21,442 bases of DNA, taken from assembly GCA_903919215.1 (NCBI GenBank), contig CAIXHI010000184.1, positions 1 through 21,442 of the forward strand, given 5' to 3'. The notes under the pieces were generated by a model. It searched no databases and was not told the DNA's origin. It saw only the letters and a list, made by a program, of their open reading frames with translations. Position 1 is the stretch's first letter, and every line of letters begins with the position of its first letter. The position numbers and the translations under genes are program-made. The stretch comes from an uncultured Acidimicrobiaceae bacterium (GTDB lineage Bacteria; Actinomycetota; Acidimicrobiia; Acidimicrobiales; Ilumatobacteraceae). Positions 14,249-21,053 of the stretch are shown in pieces.

Positions 14249-14255
14249 TAAAGCT
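14249..14255 (+). promoter_or_regulatory. Weak candidate -10 element for npdG
   Basis: TAAAGCT lies six bases before the ATG at 14262, and no ribosome site is visible. It is one base off the TAnnnT spacing, so it is weaker than the others in the window, but its position is again consistent with a leaderless start. Confidence 0.3.
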
Positions 14256-14261
14256 CGCTGA

Positions 14262-14987
14262 ATGCGTATTGGAATCTTGGGTGGGACCGGACCCGCGGGG
14301 AGCGCGCTTGCTGCACGCCTCGCGTCGATCGGGTTCGAGGCAGTCATCGGCTCGCGGTCGAAGTACCGCGCGATGGAGGCTCGCGACAGCCAGGTGGAGA
14401 AGTGGCCCGATCTGGCCCCAATGCTCTCGTACGGCGACAACGCCGCGGCGGCCGCCTGCGACATCGTGGTGATCGCCACCCCGTGGGACTCTGCTGCCAC
14501 CACTGCGCAAGAAAACGAAGCCGCCCTGGCCGGCAAGATCGTTGTCAGCATGGCCAACGCGCTCGTGAGGGTCGGTAAGGAATTTCAGCCGCTGGTCCCA
14601 CCGCGAGGCAGCGTGGCCGCCCATGTGCAGGCCGCAGTGCCACGCTGTCGTGTCGTTGCGGCGTTCCACCACCTGCCGGCAACCGAACTTGGGCACATCG
14701 GCCAACCGATCGACAGCGATGTACTGATCTGCGGCGACGACCCGGCCGCAGTGAAGACGATGAGCGACATCATTGCCATGATCCCTGGTTGTCGCCCGCT
14801 CGACGCCGGCGAACTGTCGAATGCAACGGCCATCGAGGCGTTTACTGCCGTGATGTTGCAACTGAACGTGCGCTACAAGACCCGCGTCGCTCCGAAGCTC
14901 ACCGGTATCAAGGGCGACCCGCGCGAGGCCAAGGCTGCGGCGAAGGCAGCCGCCCAGGCCGCCGAGGCGGTAGCGTCGCCCACGTGA
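14262..14987 (+). CDS. npdG: NADPH-dependent F420 reductase (F420H2:NADP+ oxidoreductase)
   Basis: The 241-residue protein has the Fno/NpdG features. An N-terminal Rossmann fold carries MRIGILGGTGPAGSALAARL, then VIGSR (the loop that binds the NADP phosphate) and IVVIATPW. The F420-side motifs are SMANALVRVGKEF, RGSVAAHVQAAVP, VVAAFHHLPA and the C-terminal LDAGELSNATAIEAFTAVMLQLN. The enzyme transfers hydride between NADPH and the deazaflavin cofactor F420, feeding F420-dependent reductases. The last 20 residues are an Ala/Lys-rich tail (KAAAKAAAQAAEAV), longer than needed for the fold. The ATG at 14262 gives the canonical N-terminus. The stop overlaps the GTG start of mshC (GTGA), so the two genes are translationally coupled. 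This implies that the organism makes F420. Confidence 0.93.
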   Translation: MRIGILGGTGPAGSALAARLASIGFEAVIGSRSKYRAMEARDSQVEKWPDLAPMLSYGDNAAAAACDIVVIATPWDSAATTAQENEAALAGKIVVSMANALVRVGKEFQPLVPPRGSVAAHVQAAVPRCRVVAAFHHLPATELGHIGQPIDSDVLICGDDPAAVKTMSDIIAMIPGCRPLDAGELSNATAIEAFTAVMLQLNVRYKTRVAPKLTGIKGDPREAKAAAKAAAQAAEAVASPT

Positions 14988-16117
14988 CGATGCGCTTGTA
15001 CGACACCGCCCGCCGAGCCGTGGTGCCGTTCGAACCGGGACCGCAGGTGCTGATGTACACCTGCGGTATCACGCCGTACGACGCCACCCATCTAGGCCAC
15101 GCCGCCACGTTCATCGCCTACGACGTGCTGCAGCGACGGTTGATCGACAAGGGCCACACGGTCAAGTGCGTGCGCAACGTCACCGATGTCGACGACCCGT
15201 TGTTCGCCAAGGCCCGTGAACTGGGTGTGCACTATCTCGATCTCGCTGCCGGCGAAGAGGCCCGTTTCGAGCGCGACATGGAGGCACTCCATGCCCTCCC
15301 CGTACACAGCACGCCGCGTGCGTCCAGCGCGATTCCCGACATCCGCGGCTTCATCGGTCTGGTGCTGGAACGTGGATTCGCCTATGAGGCGGGTGGCAGC
15401 GTCTACTTCGACGTCTCCAAGTTCCCGTCGTTCGGCACCGTCAGCAACTACTCCACAGAGCAGATGATCGAGTTCGCCCGCCAGCGCGGCGGCAACGTCG
15501 ACGATCCGAACAAGCGAAACCCGCTCGACTTCGTGCTCTGGCACCCGTCGCTGTCCGACGAGCCCAGTTGGGACACGATGTGGGGCCCGGGGCGTCCGGG
15601 CTGGCACATTGAATGCAGCGCACTTGCGTTGCGCGAACTCGGGCCCAGTATCGACCTTCATGGCGGCGGGAGCGACCTCATCTTCCCGCACCACGAGTGC
15701 GAGCGGGCTCAGAGCGAAGCGGCCACCGGTCAGCCATTCGTGAAGCATTGGATGCACGTGGCGATGGTGTTCATGAACGGCAACAAGATGTCGAAGAGCT
15801 TGGGCAACCTGGTCTTCGTCGACGCGCTGCGCAAGATCTGGGATCCGCGCTCGATCCGTCTGGCGATCATCGAGCACCACTACCGCAAGGAGTGGGAGTG
15901 GGACGACACGTTGATGCCGCGTAACGCTGCGCGGCTTCAGGTATGGGCCGCTGCTCCGCGGGTGCTCGACGACGTGCTCGACGACGTGCTCGACGATGTG
16001 CGGGCTGCGCTCGACGACGATCTCGACACGCCGGGTGCTCTGGCGATCATCGACGCTGCCGCCGCCAAGGGGCACAGCGTGCACGATGCTGCCGCCCTCC
16101 TCGGCGTCCTTCTCTGA
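14984..16117 (+). CDS. mshC: Mycothiol ligase: cysteine-GlcN-inositol ligase
   Basis: The 377-residue protein is MshC, not cysteinyl-tRNA synthetase. It has RLYDTARRAVVPFEPGPQVLMYTCGITPYDATHLGHA (C27 is the expected zinc ligand; THLGHA replaces the CysS HIGN-type motif), NVTDVDDPLF, GPGRPGWHIECSALAL, HGGGSDLIFPHHE and the KMSKS loop NKMSKSLGNL. It is about 80 residues shorter than typical CysS and lacks its C-terminal anticodon region. MshC activates cysteine with ATP and joins it to glucosaminyl-inositol, the third enzymatic step in mycothiol synthesis. The C-terminal part has a tandem VLDD repeat (about 327-338). The GTG at 14984 overlaps the npdG stop; an ATG at 14990 is possible and would drop two residues. 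Mycothiol is confined to actinobacteria. Confidence 0.93.
   Translation: MTMRLYDTARRAVVPFEPGPQVLMYTCGITPYDATHLGHAATFIAYDVLQRRLIDKGHTVKCVRNVTDVDDPLFAKARELGVHYLDLAAGEEARFERDMEALHALPVHSTPRASSAIPDIRGFIGLVLERGFAYEAGGSVYFDVSKFPSFGTVSNYSTEQMIEFARQRGGNVDDPNKRNPLDFVLWHPSLSDEPSWDTMWGPGRPGWHIECSALALRELGPSIDLHGGGSDLIFPHHECERAQSEAATGQPFVKHWMHVAMVFMNGNKMSKSLGNLVFVDALRKIWDPRSIRLAIIEHHYRKEWEWDDTLMPRNAARLQVWAAAPRVLDDVLDDVLDDVRAALDDDLDTPGALAIIDAAAAKGHSVHDAAALLGVLL
15962..15997 (+). repeat. Three tandem 12-base units inside mshC
   Basis: GTGCTCGACGAC occurs three times in succession, the last copy ending GAT. It encodes VLDD three times in a helical segment between the KMSKS region and the C-terminus. The in-frame unit suggests replication slippage in a tolerant surface helix. 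Confidence 0.85.
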
Positions 16118-16121
16118 CCCC

Positions 16122-16168
16122 GCGTGTGAAGCCCAAACCGCACCGGGTGCGGTTTCGCCTTCACACGC
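16122..16168. repeat. Large palindrome, family B, copy 1
   Basis: Two 23-base arms (16122-16144 and 16146-16168) around a single central base are complementary except at two positions. The outer part is GCGTGTGAAG and the inner part AAACCGCACC. It begins five bases after the mshC stop. It could act as a terminator of the npdG-mshC transcript, but no T tract follows, and a related copy lies 62 bases downstream. Confidence 0.85.
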
Positions 16169-16183
16169 AGCGCGCCCCCCACA

Positions 16184-16230
16184 GCGTTTGAAGGCTGCGC
16201 CGCACTGGGTGCGGTTTGGCCTTCAAACGC
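16184..16230. repeat. Large palindrome, family B, copy 2
   Basis: Its size matches copy 1: 23-base arms (16184-16206, 16208-16230) and one central base. The outer 12 bases (GCGTTTGAAGGC) pair perfectly, four internal positions do not, and the next six pair again. The core CCGCAC and GGTGCGGTTT is shared with copy 1. The outer arms differ from copy 1 at matched positions (GTGTG against GTTTG), with the partner base changed too, so pairing is kept. Confidence 0.8.
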
Positions 16231-16247
16231 GGGGGTGTGGGTGCGAC

Positions 16248-16253
16248 TATGCT
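16248..16253 (+). promoter_or_regulatory. Candidate -10 element before the short upstream ORF
   Basis: TATGCT (TAnnnT) ends six bases before the ATG at 16260. This is the same geometry as at the other suspected leaderless genes. No good -35 is visible; that region falls in the preceding palindrome. Confidence 0.4.
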
Positions 16254-16259
16254 CCGGCC

Positions 16260-16286
16260 ATGCTGAGCACGGCAGGTGGCCGATGA
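16260..16286 (+). CDS. Eight-codon upstream ORF coupled to the acyltransferase
   Basis: The ORF encodes MLSTAGGR and then TGA. It has a -10-like element six bases upstream, so the mRNA may begin at its ATG. Its stop (16284-16286) overlaps the acyltransferase ATG (16283-16285) as ATGA. A ribosome loading on the leaderless ATG would finish exactly at the next start and could reinitiate, helped by AGGTGG (16274-16279). It may be a coupling device and not a functional peptide. Chance occurrence is possible for so short an ORF. Confidence 0.4.
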   Translation: MLSTAGGR

Positions 16287-17032
16287 ACGCGCAAGGGGCG
16301 GGGAAGGCGCAGTCTCGCGTGCGCGGTGTCGTTCGGCCGGTAGCGACCCACCTGTGGCGCTTTCATCTCGAAGGGTTCGAACGACTGCCCGCCGAAGGCC
16401 CGGCGATCCTGTGTCCGAACCACGTCAGCTTCCTCGACTCTGCCTTCGTCATGCTGCACGTACCGCGTAACATCAGTTTCGTCGGCAAGGCCGAATACAT
16501 GGACTCGTGGAAGACGAAGTTCCTGTTCCCGGCGCTGGGAATGATCCCCATCGACCGCGCCGGCGGCGATAAGAGCCAGGCTGCGCTCGATACGGCCGAA
16601 CGGGTGCTGCGACGCGGGGAACTGTTCGGCATCTTCCCCGAGGGCACCCGCAGCCGCGACGGTCTGCTCTACAAGGGACGCACCGGTGCCGCGCGCCTGG
16701 CGCTCAAGGTCGGCTGTCCGATCTTCCCCGTCGGCGTCATCGGCACCCGCGAGATTCAACCTCCCGATGCCAAGGCACCCAAGTTGCGCAAGGACTGCAC
16801 GATCAAGGTCGGCCGCCCGATCAATGTGCAGCGGTATCGCCAACGCGGAGGAGAAGAGCATCTGCTGCTACGCGAGATCACCGATGAGTTGATGTTCGAA
16901 ATACGGGAGTTGACGGGGCAGGAGTACCGCAATGTGTACGCCGGCAAGACCGCCGAAACTGAACCGACAGTGACAGCCAAGGTGGGTGTGGTGACCGACA
17001 CCGCGGACTCGATGGAGATGGCCAGCGCCTGA
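16283..17032 (+). CDS. 1-acyl-sn-glycerol-3-phosphate acyltransferase family protein
   Basis: This 249-residue PlsC-type protein has motif I NHVSFLDS (the His-x4-Asp catalytic pair), PALGMIPIDRAGG as the motif II region, motif III FPEGTRSRDG and the motif IV-like CPIFPVGVIGT. The family transfers a fatty acyl chain from acyl-CoA or acyl-ACP to lysophosphatidic acid, making phosphatidic acid at the inner face of the membrane. There is no clear transmembrane helix; the N-terminal region (about 1-30) is basic and may bind the membrane surface. The last 25 residues are an acidic, Thr-rich tail outside the domain. The ATG at 16283 overlaps the stop of an eight-codon ORF. The exact acyl acceptor cannot be told from the sequence. 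Confidence 0.9.
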   Translation: MNAQGAGKAQSRVRGVVRPVATHLWRFHLEGFERLPAEGPAILCPNHVSFLDSAFVMLHVPRNISFVGKAEYMDSWKTKFLFPALGMIPIDRAGGDKSQAALDTAERVLRRGELFGIFPEGTRSRDGLLYKGRTGAARLALKVGCPIFPVGVIGTREIQPPDAKAPKLRKDCTIKVGRPINVQRYRQRGGEEHLLLREITDELMFEIRELTGQEYRNVYAGKTAETEPTVTAKVGVVTDTADSMEMASA

Positions 17033-17082
17033 CACGGGGGCGACGTTACGGAATTGCCCGGGTCGGCACAGAGGGTCGACCG

Positions 17083-17088
17083 TAGACT
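17083..17088 (+). promoter_or_regulatory. Candidate -10 element of thrS
   Basis: TAGACT ends nine bases before the thrS ATG at 17098. No Shine-Dalgarno sequence lies in the last 20 bases before the start, so the mRNA is probably leaderless or has a leader of only two or three bases. I see no T-box or attenuator in the 65-base gap. Confidence 0.5.
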
Positions 17089-17097
17089 GGGCGCCCT

Positions 17098-19071
17098 ATG
17101 GCCGAAATCACGATTTCACTTCCAGACGGTTCGCAGCGTTCCCTTCCCGAGGGTGCCACTGCGACCACGCTGGCGGAGTCGATCGGCCGCGGGTTGGCCA
17201 AGGCCGCTGTCGCGGCTGTCGTCAACGGCGAAGAGGCCGACCTCGGCAACCCACTGCCCGCCGATGCTCAGGTGGCGATCATCACCGCTGAATCCGACGC
17301 TGGCCGTCACGTCCTGCGCCACTCCACGGCTCACGTGCTCGCCCAGGCCGTCATCGGTCTGTTCCCTGGAGCGAAGTACTCCATCGGGCCGGCCATCAAC
17401 GACGGCTTCTACTACGACTTCGAACTGCCCGGGGGACGCACCTTCACCGAGGGCGACTTGGCGTCGATCGACGCCGCGATGCGGCTGATCATCAAGGCCG
17501 ATCAGCCCTTCGTTCGCGCCGAATTGCCGGCCGCCGAGGCGTTGCTGGTGTTCGCCGGACAGCCGTACAAGTGCGAGATCATCGAACGCGTCAGCACCGG
17601 CTCAGCCGACAATGACGACACCGGTGAAATCGGTTCGGGTGAGACGATCAGCGTGTATCGCAACACCCCTGAGTTCGTCGACCTGTGCCGCGGCCCGCAC
17701 GTGCCCAGCACCAGCAAACTTGGTCACTTCAAGCTGATGAAGGTCGCTGGCGCGTACTGGCGCGGCAACGAAAAGGGACCGATGCTGCAGCGCATCTACG
17801 GCACGGCCTGGGAGTCCAAGACCTCGCTGGACGAGCACCTGCACCGCTTGGAGGAGGCCGAGAAGCGCGACCACCGCAAGCTCGCTGTCGAACTCGATCT
17901 GCTGTCGTTCCCCACCGAGCTCGGTGGCGGCCTCGCCGTGTGGCACCCGAAGGGTGCCATCGTGCGCAAGCTGATGGAGGACTACAGCCGCGAACGTCAC
18001 GCCAATGGCGGCTACCAGTTCGTGTTCACCCCGCACCTGTCCAACGCGGCGCTGTTCGAGACGTCGGGCCACCTCGGCTTCTACAAGGACGGTATGTACC
18101 CGCCGATGGAGATGGACAACGGCACGTACTACATGAAGCCGATGAACTGCCCGATGCACTGTCTGATCTTCAAGAGTCGCCAGCGCAGCTATCGAGAACT
18201 GCCGTTGCGGCTGTTCGAATTGGGCAACGTCTACCGCTACGAGCGGGCCGGCACGCTGCACGGCCTGATGCGCATCCGCGGCTTCACACAGGACGACAGC
18301 CACATCTTCTGCATGCCCGAACAGGCTGCCGAGGAGATCGCCTCGCTACTCGACTTCGTCATGAGCGTGCTGCGCGCTTTCGGGTTCAACGAGTTCACGG
18401 CCAACTTGTCGACGAAGGACCCGAACAAGTACGTCGGCGACGACGATGCATGGGACGACGCCACGGCGGCGCTCCGCTCTGCGTTGGAGAAGTACGGCCT
18501 GCCGTACAAGATCAAGGAAGGCGACGCTGCCTTCTACGGTCCCAAGATCGATATCGACGTACAGGATGCAATCGGCCGGAAGTGGCAGCTCAGCACGATC
18601 CAGTACGACTTCAACATGGCTGAGCGCTTTGGCCTGGAGTACGTCGGCACCGACAGTCTTCGTCACCGCCCGATCATGTTGCACCGCGCGCTGTTCGGGT
18701 CGGTCGAGCGTTTCTTTGGCGTGCTGCTCGAGCACTACGCGGGGGCGTTCCCCACGTGGATGGCTCCGCTGCAGGCGCGCGTGCTGCCAGTTGCGACTGC
18801 GCATCAGGGGTATGCCGAGCAGGTGGTGGCGCGGCTGCAAGCCGAAGGGTTCCGCGTCGATCTCGACGACGCCAGCGATCAGCTGGGCAAGCGCATCCGC
18901 ACCGCCAAGATGGAGAAGACCCCGTACGTGCTGGTCGTCGGCGACGACGATGTGGCTGGCACGACGCTCGGCGTCAACCCGCGGGGTGGGGAAGTGGAGC
19001 GTGGAGTCGGCTTGGACCAGTTCGTCGCCCGGCTCCACGCCGAGGTCGAGGAGCAGCTCGCCAACGTCTGA
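17098..19071 (+). CDS. thrS: Threonyl-tRNA synthetase
   Basis: The 657-residue class II synthetase has the complete four-part architecture. An N-terminal TGS domain (about 1-62) precedes the editing domain with its zinc motif HSTAH (H75, H79), which removes mischarged serine. The catalytic core has MKPMNCPMHCLIF (C351 as the expected zinc ligand that selects threonine), the class II motif 2 RYERAGTLHGLMRIRGFTQDD and motif 3 HRPIMLHRALFGSVERFFGVLLEH. The anticodon-binding domain fills about 555-657 (VLPVATAHQGYAEQV and LGKRIRTAKMEKTPYVLVVGD). Nothing is truncated. The ATG at 17098 starts the TGS domain directly. The gene converges on the CAP-domain gene with 14 bases between the stops; a short CTGAGC-TG-GCTCAG dyad (19068-19081) spans the thrS stop. 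Confidence 0.98.
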   Translation: MAEITISLPDGSQRSLPEGATATTLAESIGRGLAKAAVAAVVNGEEADLGNPLPADAQVAIITAESDAGRHVLRHSTAHVLAQAVIGLFPGAKYSIGPAINDGFYYDFELPGGRTFTEGDLASIDAAMRLIIKADQPFVRAELPAAEALLVFAGQPYKCEIIERVSTGSADNDDTGEIGSGETISVYRNTPEFVDLCRGPHVPSTSKLGHFKLMKVAGAYWRGNEKGPMLQRIYGTAWESKTSLDEHLHRLEEAEKRDHRKLAVELDLLSFPTELGGGLAVWHPKGAIVRKLMEDYSRERHANGGYQFVFTPHLSNAALFETSGHLGFYKDGMYPPMEMDNGTYYMKPMNCPMHCLIFKSRQRSYRELPLRLFELGNVYRYERAGTLHGLMRIRGFTQDDSHIFCMPEQAAEEIASLLDFVMSVLRAFGFNEFTANLSTKDPNKYVGDDDAWDDATAALRSALEKYGLPYKIKEGDAAFYGPKIDIDVQDAIGRKWQLSTIQYDFNMAERFGLEYVGTDSLRHRPIMLHRALFGSVERFFGVLLEHYAGAFPTWMAPLQARVLPVATAHQGYAEQVVARLQAEGFRVDLDDASDQLGKRIRTAKMEKTPYVLVVGDDDVAGTTLGVNPRGGEVERGVGLDQFVARLHAEVEEQLANV

Positions 19072-19085
19072 GCTGGCTCAGCGAA

Positions 19086-19772
19086 TCAGGGGCACAGGTT
19101 GCCCACTCCGTAGACCCGCCACGAACCATCCGGCCGGGTCATGGTGACGAACTGCAGATCGATTCTGGTGAACGCGGCGTAGGTGAGCACCTTGTAGTGA
19201 CCTGGCGAGTTGAACCAGCCTTGAACGACGTTCGCCGGCGAGTTCGGGTCTACCGCTCCGCCGCTGACGCCGTAGTAGCCCACCACTTGGCCGCCCTTGC
19301 CGCCGCACGGCAGCCCGCTGTGTGACAGGGCACCCTTCTTGGCCAGCGTGAGCGCCCACTTGCACGCACCGGTGTTCCCCGCGGGTGCCAGTGAGCCGAG
19401 GCCGACGCCAGCCCGTAGCGCATTGATGCTGGCCAGTGACCAGCTGCTGCACGCGCTGTAGGTGTTCGGGTCGGCAACAGGTGGCCGGGGTGTCGCTGGC
19501 ACCGTGGCCACGGGAGGAGGTGCAGGAACAGCAACGGCGGCAGTAACCGCGACGGTGGTGGTGGCGGCGACAGTGGTCGTCGTGGTGGTCGTCGTGGAGG
19601 TCGTCGAGCTGGTCGACATGATGACCGGCGGCTCACTGGCGACGGTGATCTCGGTGGTGGCAGGTGCGAGGCCGACCGACTGGTCGGTTCCCGCGACTCC
19701 CACGACGATCGCGCCCGTGAGGACGATGACGGCGACTGTGCCGATGATCCGTTGGCGGCGGGTGAAGGTCAC
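19086..19772 (-). CDS. Secreted or membrane-anchored CAP-domain (SCP/PR-1-like) protein
   Basis: The protein has 228 residues. A basic start (TFTRRQR) precedes one hydrophobic segment (about residues 8-27, IIGTVAVIVLTGAIVVGVAG), a signal anchor or signal peptide. A long Thr/Ser/Val/Pro-rich linker follows (about 40-105, with eight consecutive Thr). The C-terminal domain (about 108-228) has the CAP pattern: SINALRAGVGLGSL, CKWALTLAKKGALSHS, VVQGWFNSPGHYKVLTYAAFTRI and a final GNLCP. Four cysteines probably form two disulfides. CAP proteins are extracellular; bacterial functions are mostly unknown. The GTG at 19772 is supported by an AGGAG ribosome site eight bases upstream, where the longer frame from 19841 has no such support. 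It lies 87 bases downstream of the REC-EAL gene. Confidence 0.82.
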   Translation of the reverse strand: MTFTRRQRIIGTVAVIVLTGAIVVGVAGTDQSVGLAPATTEITVASEPPVIMSTSSTTSTTTTTTTTVAATTTVAVTAAVAVPAPPPVATVPATPRPPVADPNTYSACSSWSLASINALRAGVGLGSLAPAGNTGACKWALTLAKKGALSHSGLPCGGKGGQVVGYYGVSGGAVDPNSPANVVQGWFNSPGHYKVLTYAAFTRIDLQFVTMTRPDGSWRVYGVGNLCP

Positions 19773-19859
19773 GTAGTTGGCTCCTGGGCGGGGGTGCGGC
19801 CCATAGTTTGCCAGGAAAGGGTCTGTGAGTGGCTTCACCACCTCCGAAGCGTTGTGGCG

Positions 19860-21053
19860 TCAGGCGTTGGCGGCGTTGAGGTTCCAGGCGGCGACGAGCA
19901 CACCGAACGATTCGGCGCGGACGGGCCGGCCAATGAGGTATCCCTGAGCGAGGTCGCAGCCGACACCGCGAGCCATGTTGAGTTCTTCGGTCGTCTCCAC
20001 GCCCTCGGCGACCACCTTCAAGCCCATGGCGGCACCGAGTTCGACCGCCGCGCGCAGCATGCTGGACGTGTGATCCGGATCGTCGAAGTTGGTCTGCATG
20101 TAGCGACGATCGGCCTTCATCGAAGTGAACGGCAACTCGCGGAGTCGAGCAAGTGTGGATGCTCCGGAGCCGAAGTCGTCCATCGACAGCCCGAACCCCT
20201 TCAACCGCAGGCGTACCAGTACGTCGAGCGCATCCACCAACCGCTCGACCTCTGCCGATTCGGTGATCTCCAGCGTCCATGCACGCGGGTCTGCGGCCAG
20301 GCCGAGTGCTCGTTCGGCACGCTCGGGAAGGTTCGTGTCGGTCAAGTCGAGCACTGACACGTTGACCGAGATGGTGTGGAGCGACTGCAGCGCAATCGAG
20401 GTTGCCCGGTCGTGCGCAGCATGGCGGAACACCACATCAAGGAGGTCGGAGGTGCGCCCTGCCCGTTCGATCATCGGTACCCACACCTCGGGGGACAAAC
20501 GTTCCATACCGGGTGCATTCAGGCGCACCAAGGCCTCGGCACCAGTCACCTCGTCGGTCTGGAGGTTCACGATCGGCTGGTAGACGAGGTGGAACGACCC
20601 CGTGTCGAGTGCAGACATCACCTGCATCTCCACGTCGTGCTGGGCGGCATCGACGGCCAGCACAGAACTCTCGTCGGGGGGCTGCAGCACGGCCTCGAGC
20701 TCGGTGATGCTGGCGGGCTTCCCGCACGCGCCGACCACGTTGAAACCGCTGAGCTCGGCCACCCGCTTGGCACCGCTCAGCACGGAGACCCCGGCGCCGG
20801 TGAGGAGCACCAGGTTTGCGCCAGGCTGACGTTCACCAAGTACGCGCATGACGCGCATGCCGTCGGTCTCGCCGAGTGAGAGGTCGAGCATCACCAGGTC
20901 GTGGCCGCCGCCGACCAACCTGTCGATCTGCTCGGGGGTGCACGCGATATCCGTTTGGTATCCGAAGCTCGACGCGAGATCGGCCAACATCTGGCAGATG
21001 GCGATGTCGTCATCGATCACGAGCAGTGTGCGCTGCCGGGCGGCGGGGGTCAT
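19860..21053 (-). CDS. Response regulator with EAL domain (c-di-GMP phosphodiesterase)
   Basis: The protein has 397 residues. The receiver domain (about 8-125) has the acidic pocket D14-D16, phosphoacceptor D57 (VMLDLSLGE), T85 and K112. The EAL domain (about 145-390) keeps the residues needed for catalysis: E173 in GAEALVR, N231 in ISVNVS, E262 in LEITE, D292-D293 in MDDFGSG, K313 in MKADRR, E350 and E353 in AEGVETTEE and Q370 in QGYLIGRP. It should hydrolyse cyclic di-GMP to pGpG when its receiver domain allows, in the manner of RocR. KAD replaces the usual KID. The ATG overlaps the stop of the upstream receiver gene (ATGA), so the two are coupled and probably act in one pathway. The processes it controls are unknown. 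Confidence 0.93.
   Translation of the reverse strand: MTPAARQRTLLVIDDDIAICQMLADLASSFGYQTDIACTPEQIDRLVGGGHDLVMLDLSLGETDGMRVMRVLGERQPGANLVLLTGAGVSVLSGAKRVAELSGFNVVGACGKPASITELEAVLQPPDESSVLAVDAAQHDVEMQVMSALDTGSFHLVYQPIVNLQTDEVTGAEALVRLNAPGMERLSPEVWVPMIERAGRTSDLLDVVFRHAAHDRATSIALQSLHTISVNVSVLDLTDTNLPERAERALGLAADPRAWTLEITESAEVERLVDALDVLVRLRLKGFGLSMDDFGSGASTLARLRELPFTSMKADRRYMQTNFDDPDHTSSMLRAAVELGAAMGLKVVAEGVETTEELNMARGVGCDLAQGYLIGRPVRAESFGVLVAAWNLNAANA

Noticed and set aside
14190..14861. N-terminal extension of the fabI frame
   Set aside because: The frame is open but lies antisense to npdG, and FabI/InhA proteins begin at MGLLDGK. The TACGAT hexamer also places the start at 14189.
14984..16117. 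Cysteinyl-tRNA synthetase (cysS)
   Set aside because: The CGITPYDATHLGHA, NVTDVDDPLF and GPGRPGWHIEC motifs and the short length match MshC better than CysS.
16122..16230. Ordinary intrinsic terminators after mshC
   Set aside because: The stems are strong but no T tract follows either copy, and the two related copies at fixed spacing suggest a repeat family. Terminator function as a side effect is not excluded.
17033..17097. T-box or attenuator before thrS
   Set aside because: The gap is 65 bases and the inferred transcript starts next to the ATG; there is no room for a leader structure.
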